Below, piece after piece: positions 35,275 to 48,200 of a stretch of 64,000 bases of DNA (within the stretch, counting starts at the first letter, position 1; the number at the start of each line of letters is the position of its first letter). The DNA comes from Apiotrichum sp. Y4204. Its lineage: Eukaryota > Basidiomycota > Tremellomycetes > Trichosporonales > Trichosporonaceae. The DNA lies in NCBI GenBank assembly GCA_025531455.1, contig JAMYHL010000026.1, positions 248,001 through 312,000 on the forward strand. The letters are read 5' to 3'. A program made the position numbers and the translations under genes. Under the pieces are notes generated by a model. The model made no database searches. It worked only from the letters and a program-made list of their open reading frames with translations, and was not told where the DNA came from.

Positions 35275-38200
35275 ATGGCCGTCACTCACCTCGCCTTGGC
35301 AAACGCTCTCTCCCCCGGCCTGGACACCATCCCAGACTCGAGGACCCAGTCGCCCGCACCAGGCTTGCAAAAGCCCGCGATTGAGATTGCGCTCTCCTCG
35401 CCATTCAACTCTCGATGCCTCACACCTGTTTCCTCCCGCGGTCCTAGCCCAGCACCATCGCTGGTACCATCGTTCCACACTGCTCGGACAGGAGCATCAC
35501 CGCGCCGTCCATCGCCTGCACCTCTGACTATCCCCACCGCCACCGTTGATGAACCCCTCTTCTCGTCCTATCCCTTCACTCCGTCCGCCATCAAGGATGA
35601 CCCGCTCCAAGCCAAAAACCTCAATGTTCCTCAAGCAAGCGCGTTGGCTCAAGCGCTAAAATGGGAGGAGTCGCAAGCCAGCGAACAAGAGCCACTTGGT
35701 CGCGCATGGGACGCTCCCGCTGATTGTGCCGATCGCGCAGCAGCAACCGGCGGCTGCAGCAGATCTCATACCGCACCGTTACGTCCGCAGCTGTCAATGA
35801 CCAGCCTTGGCCGACGGCGCTCCACAACATCAGTCCAAATGCCTAACCGCAAGCACAATGCATCACCCAACGTGTTTGGTGAGCGGAACGCAAATTCTGT
35901 TTCTCCCCGCCGCCGTGCATCATTGAACACGGACGACCATGGCATTGAGCGTTGGCGTGAATTGGGCGGAATGTCGAGGCAGTTTGAGAGCAGCACTGCA
36001 AGCAACGACGACATGATGACCGCGTATGATTTTCTCCGTCGCCCTCCTCCGAGCAGGACCACCGATCGGTACACGCTGGAACCAGTATCGATGGTTTCAG
36101 GGTTCCGCCCACTATCGCCGCCACTGCCGACCCCACCACCGCGCTCGTCGAGTCTGATCCATTCGCCAGAGACGCTACTCCGTCTTGCAACTCTGACTCT
36201 CAAAGCCGAGGGTCTCGGAGAGCATGAGGATGCTGGCGTCAAAGGGTTTGCGAAAGATGTGGCTGCCGACATGAATGCCGCTGCAGACGCGGTCTCGTTT
36301 GTTTCGGAGCCGCTGACGTCATCGCCTTCCGCCATGACCAAATCCCTGCCCTCTACAAAGACGTCACTTTCCAGAAGTGCTCGGAGTGGCAAAGAGGGTG
36401 GAGGTGGCGCCGAGACTGATGCATACGACGGCGGCGCGGCGGTTGCCACTCCCAGCAACGAACCCAACAACTGCTGCGCCACCAGTTCTCACCGTTCCCA
36501 GACGCAGCGCGTTCTCAAAGAGAAGCGACGCATGATCATTCTCGAGATTATCGAGACCGAAATCACCTACGTCCACGACCTTCAGGCCCTCGTTCACATC
36601 TACCTGCCTCAGTTGGCTGCACTTCCTCACGTCCCAGAGCGCATCCACTCGCTCGTCGTGCGGAACACGAATGACCTCTTACAGTTCCATGTCCAGTTTG
36701 CTGCGCACCTTGTGGACATTCTCAAGTACAGCGGAATGGGCTACGAGGAGACAACCCCTGAAGTTGTCGACCATGTCACCAAACGTGTGGCTGATCTGTT
36801 TGTCCGCGAGGTAAGTCGCGCTATGCATACCGCTCATGACGCGAATCGTCATGAGTAGTCATGGGATCGATCGAGGGTTTGAAGTATGTAATCGCTAACA
36901 TTACCAGGTCACAAGCTTTTCGCTCTACGCCGACTATTGCGCCGGGTCGACCACTGCCAGTGCCTTGTTGCGCAGCATCTCGCATCGCACAGACTATGAC
37001 GCGTTCGAGAAACGGTGTCAGCACGTTTCATCGGCGACCGCGAACCCCACACTGCGCGACCTTCTGTTCAACCGACCCCCTCGTCCCTGTCGGTCGAGAC
37101 ATCGGTTCCAGGATCTCCTGATTTCACCGGTTCAGCGCGTGTGTCGCTATCCCCTCCTGCTGGCCGCTCTGCTCGCCGATGTCAACCGAGACGCTGATCC
37201 GAGCGAGGCGATTCTGGCCGTGCAAAACGCGCAGGACTACATGCGCGCCGTAGCCGCGAGTGCCGATGATGCTCGCCAGTTCAAGGAGGCTGAGCTCAAG
37301 ACAATCACCATTGCTGAGCGTTTCGAGCCTCATCCGGCCGTTTCCGACAGTCTGCTGGAGCATCTCGGTATCTGTCGTCTGGGTGGTGCTCTGGACGTGC
37401 TTTACCACCACCCGCAGCTTGCTCCTCTGGAGGCAGCGGCCAAGGTCAAATACCTGGCCGCATTCCTCTACCGAGGGTACCTGATCCTGGCCAAAGTCAA
37501 GCGTGGGAACCGTTTCGAGATCAAGCACTACCTCCCGCTCGAGGCGTTTGAATTGATTGACATCACTGAAGGTGAGTACAGACAACGTCATGCCGGATGA
37601 GTCTCACTGACACTGGGTAGGATTCCTTCCTCACTCAATCCGTCTTACCCTCCGGGAACACCATTTTGATCTTGCGGCTTCTTGTGACGCCGAAAAGGAA
37701 GTCTGGACCAACGAGCTGGTTGCCGCCCGCAACGAGAGCACTGTGCCGCCATTTGAGCTCCCTTCAAGTGTATCCGTCTTTGGTCCACCCAATCGCTCGA
37801 ATGGCGCCTCCAATGGCGCCTCATCCAACGATGAAGGCGACTCCCGTCCGACTGTCAAGTCTGCCAAGGAACCCAACAAGCGCCACACCGTGGTCGGTGT
37901 CGAGTCTCTCCAAATTTATGTAGACGGCATGCCTTCCGACAGCCCTGCTGTTGCCAGTCCTCTTGCCACTCCAGCCTCTGAATACCGTAGGAGTCGACCG
38001 GGTACTCTGCTCCTTCGCCGTGCCTCTGGATCTCAGCGCGTTCAGGTCGACCGCGCTCTTTCCGACGTCATCTTCGAAACTCTCGCCACCGCCAGGAGTA
38101 AGGCACAGCTGCAATACACGAACTCCGCCTCAGACTCCCGGCGCTCGTCCTCGATTTTCGATACTCCCAAACTTCGCCGCCGACTCAGCTTTGCTGAATC

Positions 38201-38966
38201 CACCTCGAATGACGTTGTTGCGTCTCCCGAGGTCCGGGGCGCGGTCGTCACTGGTCGTCGTTCTCGTCCACGCACCATGCTCTCGGCAGACGGAAGTGTC
38301 GACCTCGACAGTGGGATGAGTCGTGAAATCTCTCGCAGCACGTCGTGCTCCTCGTTTACCGACATTCCCTTGCGCGGACGTCACTCTTCCGTTTCGTTAC
38401 GTCGGGGTTTTGAGATGACCCCCCGAACGGAGCGCATGACTCACCGCCGTCACAGCAAGTCCATCTCGAGCCTCAACCTCGAAACACGGTACGGCACGCG
38501 TTCCGTTCCTGCCTCGCCAACCGTCTCTACGAGACCGATTCCAGCCGCCGAGGAGTCCGTGGAGGTGATCAAGGACTTTGCATCACCACCTCTCACCGCC
38601 AAGCCTCGTGGCCACCAGAGGACGCTTTCTGATGAAAGCTTTGTCCTTGTGCCAGAGGTCGTGGCGCCACCCCCACTTGCTCCAACGACACCTCGCCATA
38701 CTCCACAGCGTACCGCGAGTACGGGCGGAACACTCAGGCGTCAGATGTCCGGGTTCTTCAGTCGCCGCTCCTCGTCCTCTCCCGGCCTACACGACATGTC
38801 CGAGGGCAGCGAGTCGAGCAAGACTTCGAAGACCTCCATCAAGACTCTCAGCAAAACATATAGCAGCACCTCCATTTCCTCTCAAGCATCCGGCGCTCCT
38901 CAAATTCGGAACCGCCGTCGTAGCATTCGTCTCTTTGGTCAACTGCGTGGATTCACGCCCATCTAA
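35275..38966 (+). CDS. DH-PH domain Rho guanine-nucleotide exchange factor
   Basis: Three exons (35275-36810, 36908-37571, 37621-38966) give 1,181 residues. The DH domain begins near residue 415 with I-L-E-I-I-E-T-E-I-T-Y-V-H-D-L (CR1). It contains L-L-I-S-P-V-Q-R-V-C-R-Y-P-L-L-L (CR3), the helix that contacts the GTPase. A PH-like segment follows (R-G-Y-L-I-L-A-K, H-Y-L-P-L-E-A-F-E-L-I-D-I, then E-K-E-V-W at its C-terminal helix). It should exchange GDP on a Rho/Cdc42 GTPase at the cortex. Both flanks (residues 1-400 and 770-1181) are Ser/Pro/Arg-rich, probably disordered and phosphorylated, with R-R-x-S and S-P motifs. There is no CH, PB1, CNH or BAR domain, so it is not CDC24, ROM2 or a BAR-GEF. 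Which fungal GEF subgroup it belongs to is open. Confidence 0.9.
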
Positions 38967-39432
38967 TCATTCAACTCACTCTTTACCTGCTGCAAACCTT
39001 GTGGACGTTTCACGTCCTACGCCTCGGTTCATGTTCTCGCCCCCCTCAATTCGTCTTCGCAATGGGAATCAGCCGCAGCCGACATCCCCGCAACATCTTA
39101 TGATTCCCTGCATTCGTATCTTGTAACAGCACCCCACAATCCTAATGTTGACAACATTTCCCACCCATAGCATTGATGTATCACCACGTACATACATGGA
39201 TCCACCACTTATAAGGATCATAAGATGAATTGCATTGCCCTGGAGACTGTCGGTGGGGTGTGAAGCATGGCGAACATCCATCTCATTGCTTTTGCGTTCT
39301 GGCGTACGGCGACCCAACGGTCCGCTGCCGCCGCCGCGGAATGTAACTGCAACAGCGATAACGGATTGCAACCTCCACTTGTCAGGTCCACAACTCAACC
39401 TTGACACCGTCAACTTCATCAGTGATCCCACC
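38967..39432. other. Intergenic, RhoGEF to DUF1749 gene
   Basis: 466 bp including the RhoGEF 3' end and the promoter of the next gene. AT content rises at about 39100-39240. No further feature recognised. Confidence 0.5.
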
Positions 39433-40419
39433 ATGACTATTCCCGGCGTCCTCGACGTCTTCACCGCGCCAAATGATCGCAAGTACCCGTTCTTCACGTC
39501 GGGTGACCTCGCGTCGAGCCGGGCGGTCATCTTCATCGGCGGGCTGTTCAACGGCATGGGTGAGGTTCCATATCTCCCCGCCCTCTCCGCCGCGCTGGGT
39601 GCCACGGGCTGGAAGCTGTGAGTTGACCTGTTTGTGTAGATACATCACAGGCAGAATCCCGTCCACAGGCTAATAACAGCGTTCAGCTGCACTGGACTTC
39701 AGCCTACGACGGTTTCGGCACCTCGTCGCTAGACACGGACGTCGCGGACATTGCCGCGCTCGCGTCCCGCCTCCGAACCATGGGAACACGCACGATCGTC
39801 ATTATGGGCCACAGCACGGGCTCGCAGGACGTGATCCACTACCTCACGACACGCACCGACGCCGACGGCGGGATCATGCAGGCGCCCGTGTCGGACCGCG
39901 AGCACATGTCCGTCACGGACGACTGGGGCGCGCCCGCGTGGCGCGCCGCGCTGCCGCGCGCCGAGGAGCTGGTGGCCGCTGGGCGCGGGAATGAGATTCT
40001 CGAGGGGGACCTCGGGCTCAGGATTACAGCCTATCGCCTCCGCTCGCTCATGTCTATTCGGTAAGAATAGGGGTTTTGGGGAGGTTGTGGCCTTTGATTT
40101 CTGGGATCTGTCTGACAGCAGGGGCGACGACGACTACTTCTCCTCCGATCTGCCGGGCACGCCGGACGGCGAGGCGGCGCACCCGCTCTCCGAGTCGTTT
40201 GGGCGCCTTTCCGCGCCTGCGCTGGCCCTTTTCTCGGAAAAGGACGAGTTTGCACACATTCCCGACCCCCAGAGTGTGCTTGACAAGTGGGCGGCGGCGG
40301 CCAACGGGCGCCTCACGACCGTCATCCTCAAAGACGCAAACCACGCCGTCGAGAACGTTGATCACCACCTCCCGCTGTGTGCTGAGGTTGTCAAGTGGCT
40401 CAAGACGACGTTTGGGTAG
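39433..40419 (+). CDS. DUF1749 (UPF0613) alpha/beta hydrolase
   Basis: Three exons (39433-39617, 39680-40060, 40122-40419) give 287 residues. The family motifs are I-F-I-G-G-L-F-N-G-M near the oxyanion loop, S-Y/W-x-G-x-G-x-x-S-L-D-x-D-V-x-D-I, and the nucleophile elbow I-M-G-H-S-T-G-S-Q-D with Ser107. Then come Q-A-P-V-S-D-R-E, the Asp region S-E-K-D-E-F, and the His region D-A-N-H-A-V-E. A complete Ser-Asp-His triad is thus visible. Fungal and plant DUF1749 proteins are soluble hydrolases of unknown substrate, so no pathway is given. The ATG at 39433 is preferred over upstream ATGs because it has CACC in front and starts the conserved segment. Confidence 0.87.
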
Positions 40420-41108
40420 TTTGGTACGGAGGGTGTAGTGCTATGAATGGACAGCACTGTGTATACTTCTGATGGCTGCACTCCGCGACTATCCTGACCT
40501 GACGCCTCAGTTGCCGACGCCTGACTGATAGAACCTTCATGACGAGATTTGAATCTCAAAGCATCTAGACTGACTCCCATACGCTGACTTCACGGAGGGT
40601 ATCACCAAAACTCTCAGGCTCAACCACAGATCGCATGTTGCTGAGCGAACAACAACCTGAGGAGCGCTCAGCGCTTAGCGCCCCAAGGTGTTTGTGCCTT
40701 CACCATCAATGCCCACCACCAGAGTGACGAGGTGTTGCCGGGCCGCCCTCCAGCAAGTTCCACACTTATAGGCCTTCGCTCTCCAGAACTGCTGCAGTGA
40801 ATGTTCTTTCCCAGATTGTCCGGAGGTCATCGCTCCTTAGAGACCTCTGGCCTTCCTAATCCCTTCTCCTCCCTGTCCCTTGTTCCAACAATCCAACGGC
40901 AGTCCTCCTGGCGAAATGTGCGGCTTCGCATCCCTCACATCCGCGTTGCCGAGTCCCGTCTTGCACGCCCGTCTCGCCTCGTCTCACTCCCTCTCGGTCC
41001 TCCTTGCCGGCCTCCCTCTCGGCCCTTCATCTCGGTCTTTCCTCGCGGACATGTCTCCCGCGGCGTTCGCTATTGTCGATCCTATGCATTTTAGAAAGTT
41101 CTTGTGTC
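40420..41108. other. Convergent intergenic gap, DUF1749 / NDUFA1
   Basis: 689 bp between two stop codons. Plus-strand frames here are overlapping C/T-rich shadows. A T-loop-like sequence on the minus strand near 40547 was checked and not accepted as a tRNA. Confidence 0.5.
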
Positions 41109-41630
41109 TTAAATGACCTTCTCCGTCTGCCAGATCGAGTTGGTCGCGAATTCTTCAGGCGCAACAGGCTCGGTCTGTCGTCAACACCGTCCCCAGACGT
41201 CACACTCACACTCTGCCCACGGAAATGCCCTGTCAACCGACGGTCGCGCTCCATCATCATGTCGTCCCACTGGTCAGTGAGGTACCGGCGAGGCTGGAGT
41301 TAGCTGTGCCACCCTTGCTGCTCTGCCGCGCGCAAGCTCACCTTGCCGCCGTTCCGGATCCACTCGACGGCCGAGAGACCGTTGCCGGTAACCGTGAACA
41401 TGACGGTAACAAGACCTGGGAGTCAGTATCCTGCGCGGCGCTCTTCACAGTCGTCCACTGTCGCAACGCGTCTCATTCCACATCGGACCCGCGGTCGCAG
41501 AGGTATGCGCGATCGAACGGAACGGGCTCGGCGCGACACATACCGAAGGGGAGGAGGGCCTGTGGAGACGTTAGCACACGCGCTTAGAGCAGTCGGAAAG
41601 AGGGCGACGTACCTGCCAGGGAACGGGCAT
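41109..41630 (-). CDS. NADH dehydrogenase (complex I) subunit NDUFA1/MWFE homologue
   Basis: Five tiny exons from right to left (41613-41630, 41544-41559, 41342-41415, 41210-41293, 41109-41174) of 18, 16, 74, 84 and 66 nt give 85 residues. The N-terminus M-P-V-P-W-Q-A-L-L-P-F-G is the fungal 9.5-kDa/NI9M start. One membrane span follows (V-T-V-M-F-T-V-T-G), then W-I-R-N-G-G-K-P-R-R-Y and Q-W-D, and M-M-E-R-D-R-R-L-T-G-H-F-R-G-Q, a nearly invariant signature. It is a membrane-arm accessory subunit of mitochondrial complex I. No single exon is long enough to show up as a gene by itself, so it is easily missed. It is divergent from eIF2B-epsilon with 417 bp between starts. Confidence 0.93.
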
Positions 41631-42047
41631 GGTGGATGTGCGGGGTTCGGAGAAGGAGGATGAGGTTGACGCAGGGAAGATACGTCCGGGGTTGTTGTCG
41701 TCGTCGATATGACCGAGCGGGCTATCACACGAATCCCGAGTACCGCGAGTTGGATGCCCAGCAAATGGGCTCTGCTACAATGCACCTGGAGGCACGGCCA
41801 CCTCCACAGGGTGGGCGGGATTGGCGGCGTTTGCAAAGTGGCGCGCACGTGGCTATCATGCGTTGAAAACGCGAGTCGAGAAGTTGGTGGCTCGCGCGGA
41901 TTGCCCTGTGCCTGACGATGAACGATTCAATGACTGGAAAATGTCAGTCGACGGGGATGTCGTCTTTGTCCTCGGCCGTCGCTGTTGTTGTCAGACACAT
42001 CTAATCACCACGGGGAGCCCAGCCCTCCAGCAGCGAGAACAAACAAA
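41631..42047. other. Divergent promoter region, NDUFA1 / eIF2B-epsilon
   Basis: 417 bp between two outward-facing starts. The right side ends in AACAAACAAAATG, a good fungal start context. No specific site named. Confidence 0.5.
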
Positions 42048-44623
42048 ATGCCTCCCAAGAAGCATACCGCAAAGGCCGACGCCAAGTCCGGCGCCGTGCG
42101 TATCTCGAGCTCTAACCTTTTCGTTCATCGCGCTGACTCGCTCAGAAGGACAATGTCGACGACGCACCTCTGCAGGCCGTCATTCTCGCAGACTCGTACA
42201 ACCGCCGTTTCGAGGTGCTGTGTCTGGACAAGCCGCGTATCCTTCTTCCGATGTGCGGTATCCCCCTGCTTAACTGGACACTCGAGTGCTTGAGCAGCTC
42301 GAAGGTCAAGCAGGTGTTCATCTTCTGCGGCGTGCACGGTGACCAGATCCGGGAGTTTGTTGCGTGAGTGTCAAATGGGAGCAAACGAGGGATAGAGCGA
42401 TTTCGGGGCAGGGCACCTACTGTTTTCTCTCGGACATGATGGGGCTAACTTGCAGCGACTCGCCGTTTAACAAGCTCCTCGACATTCAGTGCCTTTCGTC
42501 CACCACCGCATTCTCGGCCGGTGACGCGCTCCGTGAGCTCGACGCGATGCACGTACGTCGGATGTGTTTCTGATAGTTCATTGCTGACTTATTACAGGTC
42601 CTCAACCCCGAGAACCCTTTCATCCTCGTCCACAATGCGCTCGTTTCCAACTACGATATCTCCGAGATGGTCGAAGCTCACAAGAAGCGTCGTGAGACGG
42701 ACAAGAACGTGATTATGACTATGGGAGTTGGACGTGGTGGACGGTAGGTTAGCTTGATTGACTCAATCTGACATTAGTGAACACCCCGAGTCCCCTGTGA
42801 TGCTTGTTCACCCGCCCTCCTCGCGTCTCCTGAGCTACACTCTCAACCCCTTGAATCCCCGGCGTCAGCGCGTGGCATTTGCCGCGAATCTCTTCCTGGA
42901 CCCGTGGCCGGCGACCATTGACGAGTACGAGATCTGGTCCGGTACCTCAGGATCTTCTTCTCGTGGCGGCTACCGTGACCTCGGTGTTGACATTTGCGAG
43001 GCCGACGTTCCGGCCCTCTGCACCGAGAACTTTGACTACCACGACCTGCGGAGGCACTTTGTCAATGGTGTCCTTACCTCCGAGCTCCTCGGCAAGAACA
43101 TCAACGTTCACCTGGTGGGAGACCAGGAGTCGGGCGCAGAGGACGACGTAAAGGGCAAGTCGCTGAGTGGACGGTATGTCGAGCGCGTCAGGGACACAAG
43201 GTCGTACGGTGACATTACCAATGACGTTCTCCGCCGCTGGGTGTTCCCACTTGTTCCCGACGTCAAGGTTCCCGGTGGTGCCGACTACGAGCTCCGCAGG
43301 GGCAACATCTACGTCTCGCGCGAGCATGTCGTTCTGTCACGAACCACGACGCTCCAGGGTCCTCTTCTCATAGCCTCCCGCTGCGAGCTCTCGCACAACA
43401 CCGTCATTCAAGGATCCACCATTGGAGCCAACTGCAAGATCGCTCAGAACGCTACCATTCGCAACTCGTACATCTTTGGCGACTCGCGGATAGGCGAGAA
43501 CTGTGTGCTCAATCGCTGTATCATTGGCTTTGGTGTCACTCTTGGCGACAATGTCACCATTGGTCGGGGTGTTCTCATCGGTGACGGCGTCACCATTGCC
43601 TCAGGTGTTACCGTGGAGGACTTTTCTCGTATTGGAAGGGAAAAGTACCGTTCTGCGGACTGGGACTCGGACGATGAGTCTGACGGGGAGATTACGGAGG
43701 AGAGTGCGTTTTGAATGATTCAGCTCAACAAGGCTCATTGGCTGACATTCCAGGTCTCAAGGTTCTCACTTCGCAATCTACCGGCTTCCTCTGGCCCAAG
43801 GAGGAGGAGGAAGTGGATTCCGACTGGGATGAGGACGAGGGCGATGACCCCTACGAGCACCCCGGGAATAAGAAGCTGTTGCAGCTTGGTCGTCGCCTTT
43901 CAGACGTCTCTCGTTCTAGTGCATCTGCTTCTACTCTGTCGGTTGCCTCCAGCTCAACAGGTACTCCCTTATCGCTGGCCTCTGACATCGACTTGGAGGC
44001 TGTCGCTCACCTCAACCTCAATGACGGACCCGCACCGGCGTTCTTCACCGAAATCCGTGCGTCGCTTGCCCGTGCATTCGACGAGGACCACTCGATTCCC
44101 AACGCTCTTCTCGAGATCAAGACTCTCGTCATGGGCTACAACTCGGGTATTGACCTCGCCCGCGAGGAGGTGGTCAACTACATCATGTCACAAGTCCCAT
44201 TCGAGGGCGGCGCAGCCAAGATTCTTACCGAATCGACCGAGACCTGGGAGCGCTGGGGCGGCCTTGCAACTTCGCTCTGCCGTGACTCGTCGGAAGTCGC
44301 TCTGGATGTTCAGGTGAGTAAGATACAGCGACTCTTGTAACGACACCCGTCTGACAACCCAGACCTTCTGCGTCCGCAACGAGCAGTTCGCCCCCTGGTT
44401 CGGTGTCTACCTCCGCTCCCTGTACGATGGAGACGTCGTCGATGAGGAGGGTCTGGTCGAGTGGCGCTCGCTGAGTGCCGCCCGCGGCGACGGCGCCGAG
44501 GAGTCTGAGCGCGAGGCATACAAGGCTGTCTTCCTCAAGGGCAAGCAGTACGTCGATGTCCTCGAGGACATGGACAGCGACAGCGACGAGGACGAGGACG
44601 AGGACGACGAAGACAGCGAGTAG
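42048..44623 (+). CDS. GCD6: Translation initiation factor eIF2B, epsilon subunit (GCD6)
   Basis: Seven exons (42048-42095, 42146-42363, 42456-42552, 42598-42743, 42778-43703, 43754-44313, 44363-44623) give 751 residues. This is the catalytic subunit of eIF2B, which recharges eIF2 with GTP. In order it shows a nucleotidyltransferase-like domain (A-V-I-L-A-D-S-Y, R-F-x-V-L, P-R-I-L-L-P-M-C-G-I-P-L-L-N-W), L-R-R-W-V-F-P-L-V-P-D, and left-handed beta-helix hexapeptides (V-I-Q-G-S-T-I-G-A-N-C-K-I, N-S-Y-I-F-G-D-S-R-I-G). The acidic linker follows, then the HEAT-like W2 domain with its final W-F-G-V-Y-L-R-S-L-Y-D and an acidic tail. Length is right for the family. The tail is an unbroken D/E run. 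Confidence 0.97.
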
Positions 44624-45203
44624 ACTATTAGCAGTGACACTATCATGCATTGGCATTTTTGACTCTCATCATGCCTTGTTAGTGGCGTAGCTGGTATCAG
44701 CCTTTATTAAGGGGCATGATGCACATATGATGGCTCGATGCTCGAACCCCTCGATCACAACAAGTTGCTACGAGGCGGTTAGCGACCAAGAAGTGTGGCA
44801 GGATCCAGTAAAACCACACAATACGTACCTCACTTTTCACACATGATGAACAGGTCACCGCTTTGCGTGATGATCGTGGGACTGATCGAGGGTGAAGCAG
44901 TCGCGAACCTGTTTGCGATGGTACGAGCAGCTGAATGTTCCCGTTGCGTCGTTGCACTGTTGCATGGTGTACCATTGTTGATTTGACCACGTGGGTTGTT
45001 GGAGCCCCGCTGCCTACTCATTTCGCCCAGTCCCGTACCGTTCGCCTCGCCGTCCACTCAACCATTGTCACTTGCGGCACGCGGGCACGCGCGGCACCAA
45101 CCAACTTGGCCATTCCACTTTTGCTGTTTCGTGTCATCCGCAACCAATCCCCCATCTCGACCGGCCTACCCCCTTTTTTTCCTCGACGTGTAGCCCCCGG
45201 CGC
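44624..45203. other. Intergenic, eIF2B-epsilon to SCC2
   Basis: 580 bp holding the terminator of the left gene and the promoter of SCC2. The final 80 bases are C/T-rich (CCCCCTTTTTTTCC). No other feature recognised. Confidence 0.5.
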
Positions 45204-48200
45204 ATGAACACCGAGCCGACAAGCCGGAACATGGTGCATCAACCGTTCGGAGGCTCGTCGGGCCCGTCGAATGGGACCTTCTCGGCCTCGGGAAACTGGG
45301 CGGCCACCGCAAATGGCCAAAATGTCCTCCCGCAACAACAGCCGCCACCATCACAACAGCAGCAGCAGGCTATGCCGCCAAACGTCCCGCCGCAGTACGC
45401 AGATCCGGCGAGTCTGCTGTCAATGTATCCCATAGGGATATACACGCCTGTTGCGCGAGGTGAGTGCGCTGCTCATGCGAGCTTGCGAGGGGGCGCAAGC
45501 GAGACGCGATCGCTGACGGACGGTAGTCGCGAGCCACTATTCCCCACATACCGAGACGCTGCAGCCGCTTAGCACGGCCGCGGACCTGTATCCGCAGTAT
45601 GCGAGCGCGTTTCAGACGCTGAGCTCGCCGCAGAACGCGCAGGACATGCAGATGCGCGGCAACATGGCGACTCGGCTGGTGCAGAACTTGAATTCGCCAG
45701 GATTCAGCAGTTATGGCAACTTGTGAGTAGCGTGAGCATTGTGTGCGGTAGGGAGAGATCTGCCAGAGAGTCGAGAGATGAGAAGAGAGTCTGTCGCAAC
45801 ATCGCAAGTGAAGGGCGATCAGTACAACTTTTGAGGCGAGGCGGCAAGGTCCACTTGGTCCGACTGGACTCTGGACTGTGGAGGACTCGAGGTGACTGGA
45901 CCACCCTCATGCAATCGTGCTGATGCTTCCCTCCCCACCCGTGTCTTTGCGTCTTTCTTTATCCCTCTTTCTAACTTCAAGACCGTATGCTTCTACGCAA
46001 CTCGCATTAGAGCAGGCGCAGCGATACTCTTCATCGTCCTATCTGCCGACTCAGCAACAGCAACAACAGCAACAGCAGCAACAACAGCAGCAGTCACCTC
46101 AGCAGGCATATCAGCTGCAACAATCTTCCCCAGGCGCAAACGCAACCTTCAACTATAGCTATCCGCAACACCCTCCTCAGCCTCTGGGACAGCAGCAATC
46201 GCCTCAGCAACGCTCGCCAGCTCAATACACATCGACTACGCAATCCCTGCCACCGGCGTTCAAGCAGTCGGCTTCTCCTCAGCTGTCGACACAGTATCAA
46301 ACGGCACAGACGAACTTGATATCATCTCCCACGCCATCACTGACACATTATCCCCCGGCTTCACCTTCCTTACCTCAGCATTCAGTCCCAGCAGCGTATC
46401 GCCGCGCATCGCAGGTCCAGGCGCAACCACCTCCGGGACAGTATCGTCAGCCGACCCAATCACAGTCACCACAGGTGCAATATCTTTCACCCCCATCACA
46501 GAATCGGCAACCTCCCCAGGCTCAGTCTCAGGCTCTGCCATCACAAGGCTATCGGCAACCGACCCCATTGCAGGTGCAGTCATCGCCGTACCAGCTGCCG
46601 TCCGCGACAACACAAACTTCCCCCGCGCATTATCTCAGCACCGTTCCCAATCAGTCGATGTACCAGCTGCCTCAGACGTCTTCCTCTACTTCATCGAGCA
46701 GCCAATACACCCTGCCTTCCTCCACGCAGCCTACAGCGTCGCCTGTACAACAGAATATTCTCGGCCAGTTCCAGCTTCCACCTTTCCAGCAGCTCCAACA
46801 GTCGCAACAGTCGCCGCCCGTCGGCACTACGAACTACACGTCGCCGCCTCTTCCCCAGCTGCCCACAACGCAGGGTCAGCAACCTTCTAGGCAGAACTAT
46901 CCCCAGGCTCCCCAGGCTCCACCGCAGGCTCAGTCTCAAAGTCGATCGCTGGCCCAGTCGCCGAATCAGTACTTGCCGCCGACGCAGCAGTACTATTCTT
47001 CACAGCCGTCTCAGCAACAGTTTGCCCCTCAGCCGCCACCGCGGCCGCCATCTCAAGTGCCACAGCAACAGCAGCAGCAGCAGTCACAGACAAACCTGCA
47101 GACGCAGTTCTCGCCGAACCACTTCGCTCAAGCGTCTTCGCTCCCCTTCCCCCCTCAAGCCACTCAAACTGTGCCGTCGAAGGTTCAGTCGTCACCCCAG
47201 CAGATGGTGCCTCCACAGCCTCAGCAGCAGCAGCTGCCACGGCCGCCGATGCAGAGCTCAACATCCCAGCAGCAATATCCCCAGCAGTTATTCGGGGCTG
47301 CCCAACCCTTGCCTTATGCGCTTCTATCGGCCAAACCTCAGGCACTCGCAAATCAGCCGCCCACGCCTGTGTCGTTGACTGGTTCGCCAGCACCATCGAT
47401 CACGAACGAGTACTTCGAGAACTACATCAACCGGACTTTGAAGATCAACAGTCCTTCCCCGACGCCGTTCAGCAGTCAGGCACAGGCCCCTCAGGTCTCG
47501 ACTCAGAATGTGCCCCAGCCTGTCTCTAATAACGTGCCCGTCATTCTAACGTCCCATGGCCGCCCTCCTGCGCCTGCACCATCGCAATCACGCAAACCAC
47601 AGCCTCCGAAGGTGCACATCGAACCGTCACCAGATCCACAGGCTTTGGGACCGTCCCCAGCAAAGAAGCGCAAATCCAACTCCAGCTCGCGACAGTCACC
47701 AGACCCCAGCACAATCCCAAAGCAACCCAGCTTTGTCATTGAGCTCAACACATTGACTCCTCAGCAACGTGGCTCCTATCAATCATTTACGAACGCGTCG
47801 GATCCGCATCGCTCCACCATGTCAATACAGTCCACACCACAGGTCAAGGATGAGGAGTCCGACGATGATCTGGATTGGGGAGACGCAAGGGACGACGGAG
47901 ATTGGGAGATGCGCGAGTCGTCGTCCTCAAAGTTCCTTAGCCCAGATGACATTGATCAGGTATCTGTCACTCCGACGAGCGGCAGGACGGGCGACAAGGA
48001 CCACAGAAGTAGGTGTTTTGCCCTCGACAATTTGCTGACAATAGCCTCATTCCAGAAACTGCAGACACTCCTGGAGGACATCTTTGAGGAATCCGATTCC
48101 TTCAACGCCCAGCCCTCCATTGACGAGGTACTATCATCTCGATTCTTTGACCGTTTGTCTCATGATGGCGTGCAACCCATTCTGTCAGTTTCAACGATCG

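Noticed and set aside
40540..40570. T-loop-like sequence (GATTCAAATCTC on the minus strand) as a tRNA
   Set aside because: No A box, acceptor stem or anticodon arm could be fitted around it.
46260..46613. Minus-strand frames opposite the SCC2 Gln/Pro-rich exon
   Set aside because: They are low-complexity mirror images of the CAG/CCN-rich coding strand.
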